Below, piece after piece: positions 33,908 through 41,294 of a stretch of 41,294 nucleotides of DNA. Source of the DNA: Oscillatoriales cyanobacterium (GTDB lineage Bacteria; Cyanobacteriota; Cyanobacteriia; CACIAM-69d); the NCBI GenBank assembly GCA_004292515.1, contig RDXB01000053.1, forward strand, positions 1 to 41,294, written 5' to 3'. The notes below the pieces were generated by a model, which was not told the origin of the DNA, did no database searches, and saw nothing but the letters and a program-made list of their open reading frames with translations. Position numbers and translations under genes: made by a program. Position 1 is the first letter of the stretch, and every line of letters starts with the position of its first letter.

Positions 33908-36604
33908 ATGCCCTATCCGGTGCTGCCGCCTGAAATGCCACCCGTGGTTCAGGAGGCTGCTGTTTCCCAATCGTCGGAGACCAGTGCCCCCGAGCCGACG
34001 GCTGCCCAGGGTGATCGCCCACCGGAGCCAGCCCCTGGCCCCCAGTCCAACCCCCAGTCCAATCCCCAGCCCAACCCCCAGTTCAACTCAGGGCGGCCCA
34101 TCGCCCCGTTGCCCCTGCGTCGCCTCAGCCGGATTCGCCCGGGCACCCTGCGTGATTTTCAGCAGCAGCGATCGGCTGCCGCCACTGCCCACGAACTGGG
34201 TCAGCATCGCGCGCTGATCCATCTGGGCAGCCAGGGGAACATCGGCACCGTCGAGTCGAGTCCTGATCGCCCCACCGCTTCAGGGCGATCGCGCTCCCTC
34301 GAAACCCGCAGCACCGATCGTTCCAACCCCGCTAGCAGTTCCCCCAGCAGCTCTGACAATGGCCCGCGCAGCCAGGCCAATCCAGCAGGCGATGACCCCC
34401 TAGAAAATGTGCCGCCGCTGACGGAGCCGGAGCCACGCGAGCCGAGCCGCCTGCCCGCTCCTGGCACGGCCACCGAGACTCCGGGGGCAAACTCACCGAC
34501 CCCCACCGGGCCACCGATCCCCACCGGGCCCGATGTCCGCAACCCCGACCTGGTGACCCCGCCCGATCCGGCGCAATTGCCGGAGCGATCGGGGCCCGAG
34601 TTGCCGGAAGATCCCGTTGCGCCCACGGAGCGACCCCCCGATCGCGATCGACCACCCCAACCGACCAACGCCACCGATCCAGCCGATCGCCCCACCCCCA
34701 CGGCCCGGCCCGGTGGTTCCCGGCCGACGCGCCCGGAACTGCCCAACCTACCGCCCGATGCGATCGGAGCGATTGAAGTCACGGCCGATCGCCAAGAGTT
34801 CGACTCGATTCGGCAAATTTTCATCGCGATCGGCAATGTCACCATGCGCTACCAGGGCGCTGTGATCACGGCCGATCGGCTGCAAGTGAACCTCGACACC
34901 CGCTTGGCCCGCGCCGAAGGAAACGTGGCCCTCGTGCGCGGTCAGCAGACGATTCGGGGCGCGCAGATGGACTACAACCTGATCCAAGGGGATGGATCAC
35001 TCTACACCGCCTATGGGGAAGTGTTTCAGCCCACGGCCGGCGAAGACTTTGCCCCCGCTGAGGTGATCACCGCTGGCCCCTACAACCCCGCCCTCGATCG
35101 CCCCCTGAGCGATCGAATTTCCGCCAACGAACCCCTGCGGGAAGTGCGCCAAACCGGCCAGTTTGCCTTGCAGGTGGGGACTGGCAGCTTTGGCATTGTC
35201 GATCCGCCGCCCGGCCAGGTGGGCGAGGTGCAAAACTTCCGGTTCCAAGCCGATCGCGTGGACTTTGACCCCAACGGCTGGGTGGCCCAAAACGTGCGGA
35301 TCACCAACGATCCCTTCTCGCCCCCCGAATCGGAAATCCGCGCCGATCGGGCCCGGTTGCGGCGACTGTCGCCCCTGCGCGATGAGCTGATTGCCGATCG
35401 CCCCCGCGTCGTGTTCGACAATCGCTTTAGCCTGCCCCTGTTCGTGCGGCGCACGGTGATCGATCGCCGGGAGCGGCCGCCCCAACCCTTTGAAATCCGC
35501 TTTGACAGCCAAGATCGCGGCGGACTCTACATCCAACGGCAATTCGACGCGATTCGCACCACCCGTGTGCGGCTGCGTCTGACCCCGCAGTACCTGCTGC
35601 AAAAAGCCTTTTTTGACGAAAAAGCCGACGGGCCGATCGGTCTCGATGTATTTGGGCTGCAAGCGCGCTTAACGGCCCAGTTGTCGCCCACCACCTCCCT
35701 GTTGGGGGTCGCCCGGTTCATCACCCTCGATCCCGATCGCTTTGAAGACGACTTCCGGGGCAGCCTCCGCCTCAACCAAATCATCCCCACCGGCTGGGGG
35801 CCCCACTCCCTGACGCTGGAATATAGCTACCGCGATCGACTCTTCAACGGCTCCTTTGGTTATCGCACCGTGCATCGCAGCATCGGCGGCGTGTTCTCCT
35901 CGCCGATTATTCCCCTCGGCAAGAGCGGCTTCCAGCTCAACTACCAACTGGGCTACCAAAACATCAACGCCCAGTCCGACTTCGGCCGGCTAATCGATGA
36001 ACCCAGCCGCAACAGCGACGATCGCATCACGCTCGATCGCACCCAAATGGCCATTGCGATCGCCCGCCCAATCGTGTTGTGGCAAGGAGAGGCCCTACCC
36101 GCCACTGCCGAAGCCGGCCTGCGCTACAGCCCCGTGCCCTTGCGGCCCAACATCCGGCTGATCCCGCGCCTACAGATGGTGTGGCAAAACTACAGCAGCG
36201 GCGACTACCAACACGTGCTCACCGGTTCGATCGTCCTCCAAGGGCAGTTGGGCCACTTCTCGCGTCCCTGGCTAGACTACACAGGCTTCACGCTGGCCTA
36301 CATCGAAAACTGGCGCAGGGGCGAGTCGCCCTTCCTGTTCGATCGCGTGGGGGATGCCCGCGTGGTGGTGGTGGGCCTCACCCAACAGATCTATGGCCCC
36401 TTCCGCGCCGGATTCCAGCAGGTCTACAACGTCGATCGCGGCGAAATCATCGACAGCAGCTACACGCTGGAATACAGCCGCCGCACCTATGGTCTGTTGC
36501 TGCGGGTCGATCCAGAGCGCCAATCGGGTTCCTTGATCTTGCGGATCACCGACTTCAACTGGACTGGCAGCGGCCAAGACTTCGGCGAAGCCAGCGATAT
36601 TTAG
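33908..36604 (+). CDS. DUF3769 protein, cyanobacterial LptD/OstA-like outer membrane protein
   Basis: An 898-aa protein. Residues 1-290 are a Pro/Ser/Asp-rich low-complexity region with short repeats (PQSNPQSNPQPNPQFN). An LptA/OstA-type beta domain follows at about 290-380 (IEVTADRQEFDSIRQIFIAI, ITADRLQVNLDTRLARAEGN, TIRGAQMDYNL). A long beta-barrel domain runs to the C-terminus with alternating strands (LTLEYSYRDRLFNGSFGYRT, YTLEYSRRTYGLLLRVDP). This is the cyanobacterial form of the LPS assembly porin. The ATG at 33908 gives MPYPVLPPEMPP, the usual start in this family as I recall; no classic signal peptide is visible. The TTG at 33893 is an alternative. Confidence 0.88.
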   Translation: MPYPVLPPEMPPVVQEAAVSQSSETSAPEPTAAQGDRPPEPAPGPQSNPQSNPQPNPQFNSGRPIAPLPLRRLSRIRPGTLRDFQQQRSAAATAHELGQHRALIHLGSQGNIGTVESSPDRPTASGRSRSLETRSTDRSNPASSSPSSSDNGPRSQANPAGDDPLENVPPLTEPEPREPSRLPAPGTATETPGANSPTPTGPPIPTGPDVRNPDLVTPPDPAQLPERSGPELPEDPVAPTERPPDRDRPPQPTNATDPADRPTPTARPGGSRPTRPELPNLPPDAIGAIEVTADRQEFDSIRQIFIAIGNVTMRYQGAVITADRLQVNLDTRLARAEGNVALVRGQQTIRGAQMDYNLIQGDGSLYTAYGEVFQPTAGEDFAPAEVITAGPYNPALDRPLSDRISANEPLREVRQTGQFALQVGTGSFGIVDPPPGQVGEVQNFRFQADRVDFDPNGWVAQNVRITNDPFSPPESEIRADRARLRRLSPLRDELIADRPRVVFDNRFSLPLFVRRTVIDRRERPPQPFEIRFDSQDRGGLYIQRQFDAIRTTRVRLRLTPQYLLQKAFFDEKADGPIGLDVFGLQARLTAQLSPTTSLLGVARFITLDPDRFEDDFRGSLRLNQIIPTGWGPHSLTLEYSYRDRLFNGSFGYRTVHRSIGGVFSSPIIPLGKSGFQLNYQLGYQNINAQSDFGRLIDEPSRNSDDRITLDRTQMAIAIARPIVLWQGEALPATAEAGLRYSPVPLRPNIRLIPRLQMVWQNYSSGDYQHVLTGSIVLQGQLGHFSRPWLDYTGFTLAYIENWRRGESPFLFDRVGDARVVVVGLTQQIYGPFRAGFQQVYNVDRGEIIDSSYTLEYSRRTYGLLLRVDPERQSGSLILRITDFNWTGSGQDFGEASDI

Positions 36605-36649
36605 TCTCGGCTGCGATGGATGCGCGATCGCCGTGGGACAGTGAATTTG

Positions 36650-37852
36650 TCACTCAGTATCGATGAATTCGCCAAAGGGCAGGTCAATGGCGGCAAATTC
36701 TTGGGCATCACTGCGGAGGATCTGATGCGCTAGATCAGCCTCTTCCAGTTTTTCCAAAATGGGCACAAGTTCGCTGAATGATCGGACACCAAGCTGTTCA
36801 AGATCTTCGATTTCGATCGTTTCATCGGACAGTGAACCACGTTCCTGTAATCGGCTGCGAACGCGCTCTTCTTGGAAGTTAAGGGCAGCCCGCTCTTGCA
36901 ACTTGGGAGCTGCACTCTTCAGACCGGCTTGAAGCACTTCGGGGGTGATTTTGTCGGCTTGCAACTCAGCAGCTCTGTTCAGAACGATCGTACCCAAGCG
37001 GTTAAATAGGCGGGGTTTACCTTGGGAAACTTGGCAAAAGTGGCGGGCAGTTTCCGGGGAAAAAGGCAACACACTGCGTGGATCTGAAGGATCGGTGCAG
37101 TGATCCTTAATCCGAACGCTGTCGAGATAGTTCACCAGCATTTGGTAAGTAGTTTTCTGATCCAGTTCTTTCAGTTCAATTTGCAGGTCAAACAGGCCAC
37201 GTTCAGTGGTGAGCAAATCGGCCGTGATGCCGGTGGGATGGCCGGTGAGCATGAACCAGGCGCGACCCTTGAGAATGCCTTGGGCATCGTGCATCAGTTG
37301 GCGAACGCGGGCGGGGTTTTGCTTGTCGAGATCATCGATCGCAATCACCACGCCTTCGGGATATTTTTTGAGGGCGCGATCGATCAGTGTATCCAGGGCA
37401 GCGGTTGGATATTGCAGTTTGCCTTGGGGGGCGCTCTTTTCGCTCATCTTTGCGCCAAAGACTACATTGGCGCTTGCTTCTGTGGTGCGTTCTTTAATGG
37501 CTTTGGCTGTGGGAATCCCCATTTGATGCAGGGTGTTTTGGGCCCAATCATCGTCGGGTAATTCTTGCGCCAGGGCAATAAGCGCCGCCGTTGCTAAGTC
37601 CAATTCAGCCGGTAAAGCGGTGTAGGTAAAAAGTTTTCTGGGCAAGTTTCTGCGTAAGGTGGCGAGGGCTTCGAGCAAGAAGGCACTTTTGCCGATGCCA
37701 ATTCGGCCGTAGATCAAAATGCGGCGACGCTCCAGACTTTGAAAAAGATTAAAAACTTGACTTAGCTCGTTTTCACGGCCGGTGAAGGTGCGATCGAGCT
37801 GGGTGGTGTCGTCAAATCCCGTGGGGCTTTCGGTGAAGGGAATGGCGGACAA
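36650..37852 (-). CDS. AAA/Orc1-like ATPase
   Basis: A 400-aa protein. TFTGRENELSQVFNLFQ leads to the Walker A loop YGRIGIGKSAFLLEAL (about residues 48-63); Walker B is VVIAIDDLDK near residue 170, then a sensor-like WFMLTGHPTG. The C-terminal third is helical and charged. This is the AAA_16/STAND-like class of signalling or regulatory ATPases. The start is uncertain: TTG 37852 is used. The in-frame upstream stretch SKNNIRRLG looks coding but has no ATG and ends at TAG (37880-37882), where CAATAG would read CA-ATG with one base fewer. It lies 43 bp after a TPR gene and is probably its operon partner. Confidence 0.8.
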   Translation of the reverse strand: MSAIPFTESPTGFDDTTQLDRTFTGRENELSQVFNLFQSLERRRILIYGRIGIGKSAFLLEALATLRRNLPRKLFTYTALPAELDLATAALIALAQELPDDDWAQNTLHQMGIPTAKAIKERTTEASANVVFGAKMSEKSAPQGKLQYPTAALDTLIDRALKKYPEGVVIAIDDLDKQNPARVRQLMHDAQGILKGRAWFMLTGHPTGITADLLTTERGLFDLQIELKELDQKTTYQMLVNYLDSVRIKDHCTDPSDPRSVLPFSPETARHFCQVSQGKPRLFNRLGTIVLNRAAELQADKITPEVLQAGLKSAAPKLQERAALNFQEERVRSRLQERGSLSDETIEIEDLEQLGVRSFSELVPILEKLEEADLAHQILRSDAQEFAAIDLPFGEFIDTE

Positions 37853-37895
37853 TCCTAGGCGGCGAATGTTGTTTTTGGACTATTGAAATAGGCTG

Positions 37896-39733
37896 TCAGC
37901 ACTGGCCATAGGTCAAGTCTGGGTGAGGTTGTTTGGCGAGGACGCATTCGACGGATTGATAGAGTTTATCAATCTCCGAAACTTTGTCGGTTCGTGCGAG
38001 TTTGGCGTAGAGTTCGCGGGCTTGGGCGAGTTCAACCAGGCTTCTGGCGAGGTTTCCTTGGGTGGCCAGGACGTTTCCTAAACCCTCATAGCTTTTGGCC
38101 ATGCCGGGATCGTCTTTGAGGTGTTTGTAGAGGCGGAGGGTATCGCGGTAGTAGGTGCGGGCGTTGTCCCAGTCGGTGAGGTGTTCGTGGGCTTTGGCGG
38201 TTTGGTAGAGGGCGTTGGCGTGGGCGAGTTTGTCGGTGCTTTGGCTCAGTTGCCGGTTGCTGTCCCGCAGGAGTTGCAGGCCCTGTTGCCACTGGCCATC
38301 GCGCACCAGGCGGCTGCCCATCACGGATTGGATGGCGGGCAGGGCGTTGCGATACTGCTCGATGTCGTAGTGTTCGGGGCTGATTGCCTCTAAGGCAGCC
38401 CGGTAGGCCCGTTCGGCGGCTCGCAGGTCATCGAGATCTTTGCTGCGCTCATGGCGTTGGGTCAGAGCATTGCCCAGGACGTATTGCGTCGCAATGAAAT
38501 CTGGACTCTGGGGCGTTGCACCTGTGAGGGCATTTTGCAAAAGCTGGATGGCGGATTCTAGGTCTTCTGGGGCGTTGGTCAGTCCAGATCGTTTGATCAG
38601 CGTTTGGGCTAAGTGACTCTGGTTTCTAGCCCATTTTTCTGGAAAAGCATCACGAGTAAAAATTTCTGCGGCATTTTGATAGGCCGCAATGGCCAACTCC
38701 AGGTTAGCTAGTGGTTCGCCTTGAATACGATCACGGTAGGCATCTGCCAGGTTGTGTTGGGTCGCTGCCCAATCTTCGGGAAACGCCTCGCGGGTATAGA
38801 CTTCCAGAGCTTGTTCGTAGGCGGCGATCGCCCGTTCCAGGTTGTCGGCCCGCTCTCCTCGGATGCGATTGCTGTAAGCAAGTCCCAGGTTGTTTTGGGT
38901 CATGGCCCAATCTTCGGGAAACGCCTCGCGGGTTCTGACTTCCAGGGCTTGTTCGTAGGCGGCGATCGCCCGTTCCAGGTTCTCGGCCCGCTCCCCTCGG
39001 ATGCGATCGCCGTAAGCAAGTCCCAGGTTGTTTTGGGTTCCTGCCCAATCTTCAGGAAACGCCTCACGGGTTCTGACTTCCAGAGCTTGTTCATAGGCGG
39101 CGATCGCCCGTTTGGGTCATTGCCCAATCTTGAGGAAACGCCTCGCGGGTCAAGACTTCCAGAGCTTGTTCATAGGCGGCGATCGCCCGTTCCAGGTTGT
39201 CGGCCCGCTCCCCTCGGATGCGATCGCTGTAAGCAAGTCCCAGGTTGTTTTGGGTTCCTGCCCAATCTTCAGGAAACGCCTCACGGGTTCTGACTTCCAG
39301 AGCTTGTTCATAGGCGGCGATCGCCCGTCTGACTTCCAGAGCTTGTTCGTAGGCGGCGATCGCCCGTTCCAAGTTGTCGGCCCGCTCCCCTCGGATGCGA
39401 TTGCTGTAAGCAGTTCCCAGGTTGGTTTGGGTCATTGCCCAATTCTGAGCCGACTTCTGACGGGTAAAAACCTGAAGCGCCAACTGCTGACAGACCCAGA
39501 AAATTTCTAAATTAAGCTGCCGATTTCCCACAGGCACTTTGTACAGTCCAATGCCAAACATCGAGAACAGGGCGGCAATTTTTTCCTGCTCTTGTCGGGA
39601 TGGATGCTTCGTCAGCTTCTTGAAAATTTTAGGCAGCGCTTCCCCCAGAAAACTGCGCTTTGAACTTCAAAATCAGCTTCTCCGCAGGCGGGCTAGTTGC
39701 CTCCTGCGCCTGACCAAATCCTTTCTGACTCAT
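37896..39733 (-). pseudogene. TPR-repeat protein gene broken by a frameshift and a deletion
   Basis: Three frames are needed. ATG 39733 opens MSQKGFGQAQEATSPPAEKL and is lost at TTTT/GGGGG (39642-39652), where dropping one base restores FLGEALPKIFKKLTKH in the next frame. That frame carries MFGIGLYKVPVGNRQLNLEI and TPRs to about 39112, where a repeat lacks about 59 bp and the frame shifts again. The third frame runs to 37896 and has an ATG at 38903. The repeat unit is about 40 residues (AFPEDWAMTQNNLGLAYSNR, IRGERADNLERAIAAYEQAL), the type found in cyanobacterial TPR and CHAT-associated proteins. Later repeats are divergent. The 1005-bp third frame alone could still be translated. Operon with the AAA ATPase. 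Confidence 0.7.
38745..39440. repeat. Near-identical ~120-bp tandem repeats coding for TPRs
   Basis: Units with GCCCAATCTTC.GGAAACGCCTCRCGGGT and GTTCRTAGGCGGCGATCGCC recur about six times with very few differences. Two junctions lack part of a unit: at about 39110 (out of frame) and at about 39330 (in frame, giving ALEVRRAIAAYEQAL). Such identity suggests recent expansion and contraction by recombination, or assembly collapse. Confidence 0.8.
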
Positions 39734-39780
39734 AACCACTCACCACGCACAACCCACATCCCCAGCCTCAACAACCCCAA

Positions 39781-39900
39781 GTAGGGTGGGCACTGCCCAC
39801 CAACCGCCACAAAAGCAACGTCATCGTACCCAAGATTAGGAACCATAGTCTTACAGTCGATTTCTATTCATGAGGGAGTGGTGGGCAATGCCCACCCTAC
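39781..39900. mobile_element. 120-bp GTAGGGTGGGCA element, copy B
   Basis: GTAGGGTGGGCACTGCCCACCA at the left and its inverse with one mismatch at the right (21 of 22) bound a 120-bp non-coding stretch. The interior matches the inverted copy at 23973-24090. It lies between the TPR gene and the Uma2 gene, in a 272-bp gap without other features. Confidence 0.78.
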
Positions 39901-40005
39901 TAGCTTGGCTATCATTAATCAACTTTTTCTGATTACTCCTTACGACTGCTGACATTATATTTAGACCCCTTTGAAGCACATTCAACTTACCCAGCGTGAA
40001 CCCCC

Positions 40006-40572
40006 ATGGTTGCCAATGCTGACCCGAAAAATCCGTGGACAACCGCCGATTTAGCACTCTTCCCCGACACCGGCGATCGCTACGAAATCATCGACGGAGA
40101 CCTATACGTGACCCGCGCCCCCCACTGGAAACACCAGCGAGTCTTAACGCGCCTCTGTCGATCGCTCCCCACCCAAAACGCAGACGACCGCACCGGAGAA
40201 GCCCTACAAACACCGGGGTTGATTTTGACGGGAGAAGCAAATGTCATCCCCGATTTGATTTGGATCAGCGATGAAAAAGCCGCAACCTGTGTTGATGAAG
40301 CAGGGCATTTCACAGCGGCTCCTGAGCTAGTTGTTGAGGTAATTTCCCAAGCGCCCCAAGATATTGCGCGCGATCGCCAAGTAAAACTCAAGCTCTATTC
40401 CCGAGTCGGTGTGCGGGAATATTGGATCGTGGATTGGCAACAACAAACCGTGGAGATTTATCGGCGATCGCAAGCCCGTTTAGAGCTGGTCTCTACCCTC
40501 TTTGCTGAAGATGAATTAAGCTCGCCGCTGTTTGCTGACTTCGCTCTCAACGTTGCCGATCTATTCAGTTAA
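40006..40572 (+). CDS. Uma2 family (DUF820) putative endonuclease
   Basis: A 188-aa protein with the Uma2 pattern: FPDTGDRYEIIDGDLYVTRA, HWKHQRVLTRL, VIPDLIWIS, PELVVEVISQAPQDIARDR, KLKLYSRVGVREYWIVDWQQ and TVEIYR. The D (PDL) and E-x-x-E-V residues belong to the PD-(D/E)XK nuclease fold. This family is greatly expanded in cyanobacteria and its role is unknown; many copies are thought to be mobile. It stands alone, beside a small repeat element and convergent with the deaminase gene. Confidence 0.9.
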   Translation: MVANADPKNPWTTADLALFPDTGDRYEIIDGDLYVTRAPHWKHQRVLTRLCRSLPTQNADDRTGEALQTPGLILTGEANVIPDLIWISDEKAATCVDEAGHFTAAPELVVEVISQAPQDIARDRQVKLKLYSRVGVREYWIVDWQQQTVEIYRRSQARLELVSTLFAEDELSSPLFADFALNVADLFS

Positions 40573-40655
40573 GTTGTTGCCAATAGATTGTTGCTAGCCC
40601 GATCACCTCAGCACTGATCAGCACGGTCAAGTCGCAACCCGTTGTGGACGGCAAC

Positions 40656-41294
40656 CTACACGCTAATCGGTTTGGCGATCGCCCGATCGCAGGGGACAGC
40701 TCGATCAAACAAACTGCCCAACACCGCCGCTGGGCGATCGCGGTGCGGCCAGGCAAAGGCATGACGAAACGCCGCGTCTTGGCAAACTTCTAATTGATCA
40801 AAATCGATCACATCCAAGGTCAGCAAGGTTTCATACTCAAAGGGCAACCGCACATTATGCAAGCCCGCATTATCGGTGCAAATGGCAAGATCAACTCCTG
40901 CCTCAAAGCAGCGATCAAATACTACTTTCAACTCGCGTAAATCATCCATCGTGCCGGTTTTGAGATAAGTCGTTGGGCACACTTCCAAACATTGCCCCCG
41001 CCGGGCCAACTCTGGCAGTAATTCGGGATATTGCAAGGGAATTTGAATTCCGTGGCCAATTCGCATCAACAGGGGCAGTAATTCTGGACAGTGACCGGTG
41101 GGGGTTTCATAAACATGACCCGTGGTTTTTAGACCCAGCGATCGCGCCAATTCATAAAGCTCCATCCATTCATGGAGGCGATCGCCATACAAGTCATCAC
41201 CACCGGCCAGGTCGATCGCACAAACATAGTCCCGCATTTGGGCCGCTAGCTGAACGATCGCCCGATTCACCTCGTAGGGTAGCTTGACATGCAT
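40656..41294 (-). CDS. Adenosine deaminase (partial, N-terminus outside window)
   Basis: The visible 212 residues are the C-terminal part of an adenosine deaminase-like amidohydrolase: VCAIDLAGGDDLY, LKTTGHVYETPTG, MRIGHGIQIP, LEVCPTTYLKTGTMDDL and LAICTDNAGLHNV. The His of GHVYET and the Asp of CTDNAG are metal or catalytic positions; the N-terminal HxH lies beyond the right edge, so the Met at the window end is internal. The enzyme converts adenosine to inosine. PTTYLKTGTM replaces the common PxSN of textbook enzymes, so the substrate could be a related nucleoside. Confidence 0.82.
   Translation of the reverse strand: MHVKLPYEVNRAIVQLAAQMRDYVCAIDLAGGDDLYGDRLHEWMELYELARSLGLKTTGHVYETPTGHCPELLPLLMRIGHGIQIPLQYPELLPELARRGQCLEVCPTTYLKTGTMDDLRELKVVFDRCFEAGVDLAICTDNAGLHNVRLPFEYETLLTLDVIDFDQLEVCQDAAFRHAFAWPHRDRPAAVLGSLFDRAVPCDRAIAKPISV

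Noticed and set aside
38721-39510. Long plus-strand ORFs antisense to the TPR gene
   Set aside because: They arise because the TPR-coding repeats lack stops on the opposite strand; the TPR consensus is on the minus strand.
36650-41294. ATPase plus adenosine deaminase as a RADAR-type defence pair
   Set aside because: RADAR uses a large dedicated ATPase and a large deaminase side by side. Here the ATPase is 400 aa, the two genes are separated by a TPR gene and a Uma2 gene on the other strand, and the deaminase looks like an ordinary housekeeping-type enzyme.

Overview
The window is chromosomal DNA of a cyanobacterium. The signs are: very frequent GCGATCGC (HIP1-type) octamers; a 38-aa psbI; a cytochrome c6 gene (petJ); an NblB-like HEAT-repeat protein; a cyanobacterial LptD-like DUF3769 protein; and tandem signal peptidase I genes. 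GC content is fairly high. A filamentous Limnothrix/Leptolyngbya-like organism would fit, but the species cannot be fixed from this sequence.

Layout. 1-2512 (-): nuclease-methyltransferase restriction gene, open at the left edge. 2752-3849 (-): Rieske oxygenase. 4292-6256 (+): SLH plus glycosyl-hydrolase-like 10 protein. 6556-7817 (+): frameshifted membrane protein and a YraN-type nuclease. 8226-10852 (-): a small operon of PAP2 phosphatase (broken), TauE/SafE exporter and DUF1634 partner. 10860-11818: a truncated unknown gene abutting an IS701/IS4-type transposase fragment. 11913-13277 (-): purD. 13640-17020 (+): sugar-nucleotide epimerase, petJ, TPR protein, His-rich exported protein. 17397-19808 (-): pyrC and a PEP-CTERM protein. 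20033-21670 (+): two signal peptidase I paralogues, the first lacking both catalytic residues. 21762-25557 (-): coiled-coil protein, mltA and two conserved hypotheticals. 26742-29596 (+): nblB-like gene, ArsP/DUF318 permease, DUF6816 protein. 29631-33146 (-): a repeat-built exported protein, a Cys-rich small protein, cobD and dprA. 33395-36604 (+): psbI and the LptD-like gene. 36650-39733 (-): AAA ATPase with a damaged TPR gene. 40006-40572 (+): Uma2 nuclease. 40656-41294 (-): adenosine deaminase, open at the right edge. Most genes are housekeeping or photosynthesis related. The accessory parts are the two ends and the 6-12 kb stretch.

The most unusual structure is a family of small non-coding elements built around the 20-bp palindrome CAAGGGGCTTAAGCCCCTTG (six copies). 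Several carry terminal inverted repeats. In three places one element sits exactly in the centre (CTTAAG) of another copy's palindrome, with TA visible on both sides in the cleanest case. One copy is read in frame inside the restriction gene. At least two other small inverted-repeat element families occur (8888-9062; 23973-24090 and 39781-39900). Other points of note are the catalytically dead signal peptidase homologue, a probable 7(1) septoil-knot-like protein, and near-identical TPR-coding repeats with a frame-breaking deletion.

Three genes have single-base frame lesions at homopolymers and one has a nonsense codon. These may be real decay or sequencing error; reads would decide. No tRNA, rRNA or CRISPR array was seen.
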